This document shows positions 6,477-6,499 of a stretch of DNA of 6,499 nucleotides, one piece after another; position 1 is the stretch's first letter, and every line of letters begins with the position of its first letter. Origin of the DNA: GCA-020344555 sp964548955. Lineage in GTDB: Bacteria > Planctomycetota > Phycisphaerae > UBA1845. The position numbers and the translations under genes were made by a program. The stretch is taken from the NCBI GenBank assembly GCA_964548955.1, contig CAZJTP010000224.1, positions 1-6,499 on the forward strand, in the 5' to 3' direction. Below the pieces are notes generated by a model. The model saw nothing but the letters and a program-made list of their open reading frames with translations. It did not search any database and was not told the DNA's origin.

Positions 6477-6499
6477 GTGGTCTTCTTGCCGACGAGGGT
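6477..6499 (+). CDS. Possible start of the next gene (cut by window edge)
   Basis: GTG at 6477 opens a frame reading M-V-F-L-P-T-R before the window ends. It lies two bases after the glycosyltransferase stop, with GGA at 6468-6470 six bases upstream as a weak ribosome site. The hydrophobic V-V-F-L-P beginning would suit a first Rossmann strand, for instance of another glycosyltransferase. Eight codons are too few to identify a product, and it may not be a gene at all. Confidence 0.35.

Noticed and set aside
1..6499. CRISPR array, insertion sequence, tRNA or toxin-antitoxin pair
   Set aside because: No direct repeats with regular spacing, no transposase-like reading frame with terminal repeats, no cloverleaf-like segment, and the only small gene is a membrane protein without a paired partner.

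Overview
This GC-rich window carries four complete genes, all on the plus strand, plus what may be the first codons of a fifth at the right edge. There are no RNA genes, insertion sequences, CRISPR arrays or long repeats. The style of the proteins suggests Planctomycetota, possibly a Phycisphaerae-like lineage: large secreted multidomain beta-sandwich/barrel proteins, a multi-module DUF1573 protein, a short C-terminally anchored membrane protein and a CgeB-like glycosyltransferase. This assignment is inferred from protein style; there is no marker gene.

Layout. At about 59-2749 lies a secreted protein of about 900 residues. It has a signal peptide, a carbohydrate-binding-like jelly roll, an Ig-like linker domain, a degenerate glycoside-hydrolase-like barrel and C-terminal beta-sandwich domains. 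A 123-bp gap (2750-2872) holds GC-rich inverted repeats and a promoter candidate. At 2873-4243 is a secreted DUF1573 protein built of four modules of about 105 residues. After 30 bp comes a 69-residue single-pass membrane protein (4274-4483), in the same reading frame as the DUF1573 gene. A 122-bp gap (4484-4605) ends in a strong Shine-Dalgarno sequence that drives a TTG-started protein of 622 residues (4606-6474). That protein joins an N-terminal half resembling the Maf/DUF115 family to a C-terminal CgeB-like GT-B glycosyltransferase half. A GTG two bases after its stop may open a further gene.

How they may work together. The first two proteins look exported and are probably cell-envelope or periplasmic. 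The small membrane protein is probably co-transcribed with the DUF1573 gene. The glycosyltransferase is cytoplasmic by sequence and could modify a surface protein or build a surface glycan. A common envelope or glycan theme is possible, but only the DUF1573-microprotein pair has tight spacing that supports an operon. I do not see a clearly new defence or mobile system. The most interesting points are the apparently inactive hydrolase barrel, the Maf-like/CgeB-like fusion, and the in-frame placement of the membrane segment behind the DUF1573 gene.
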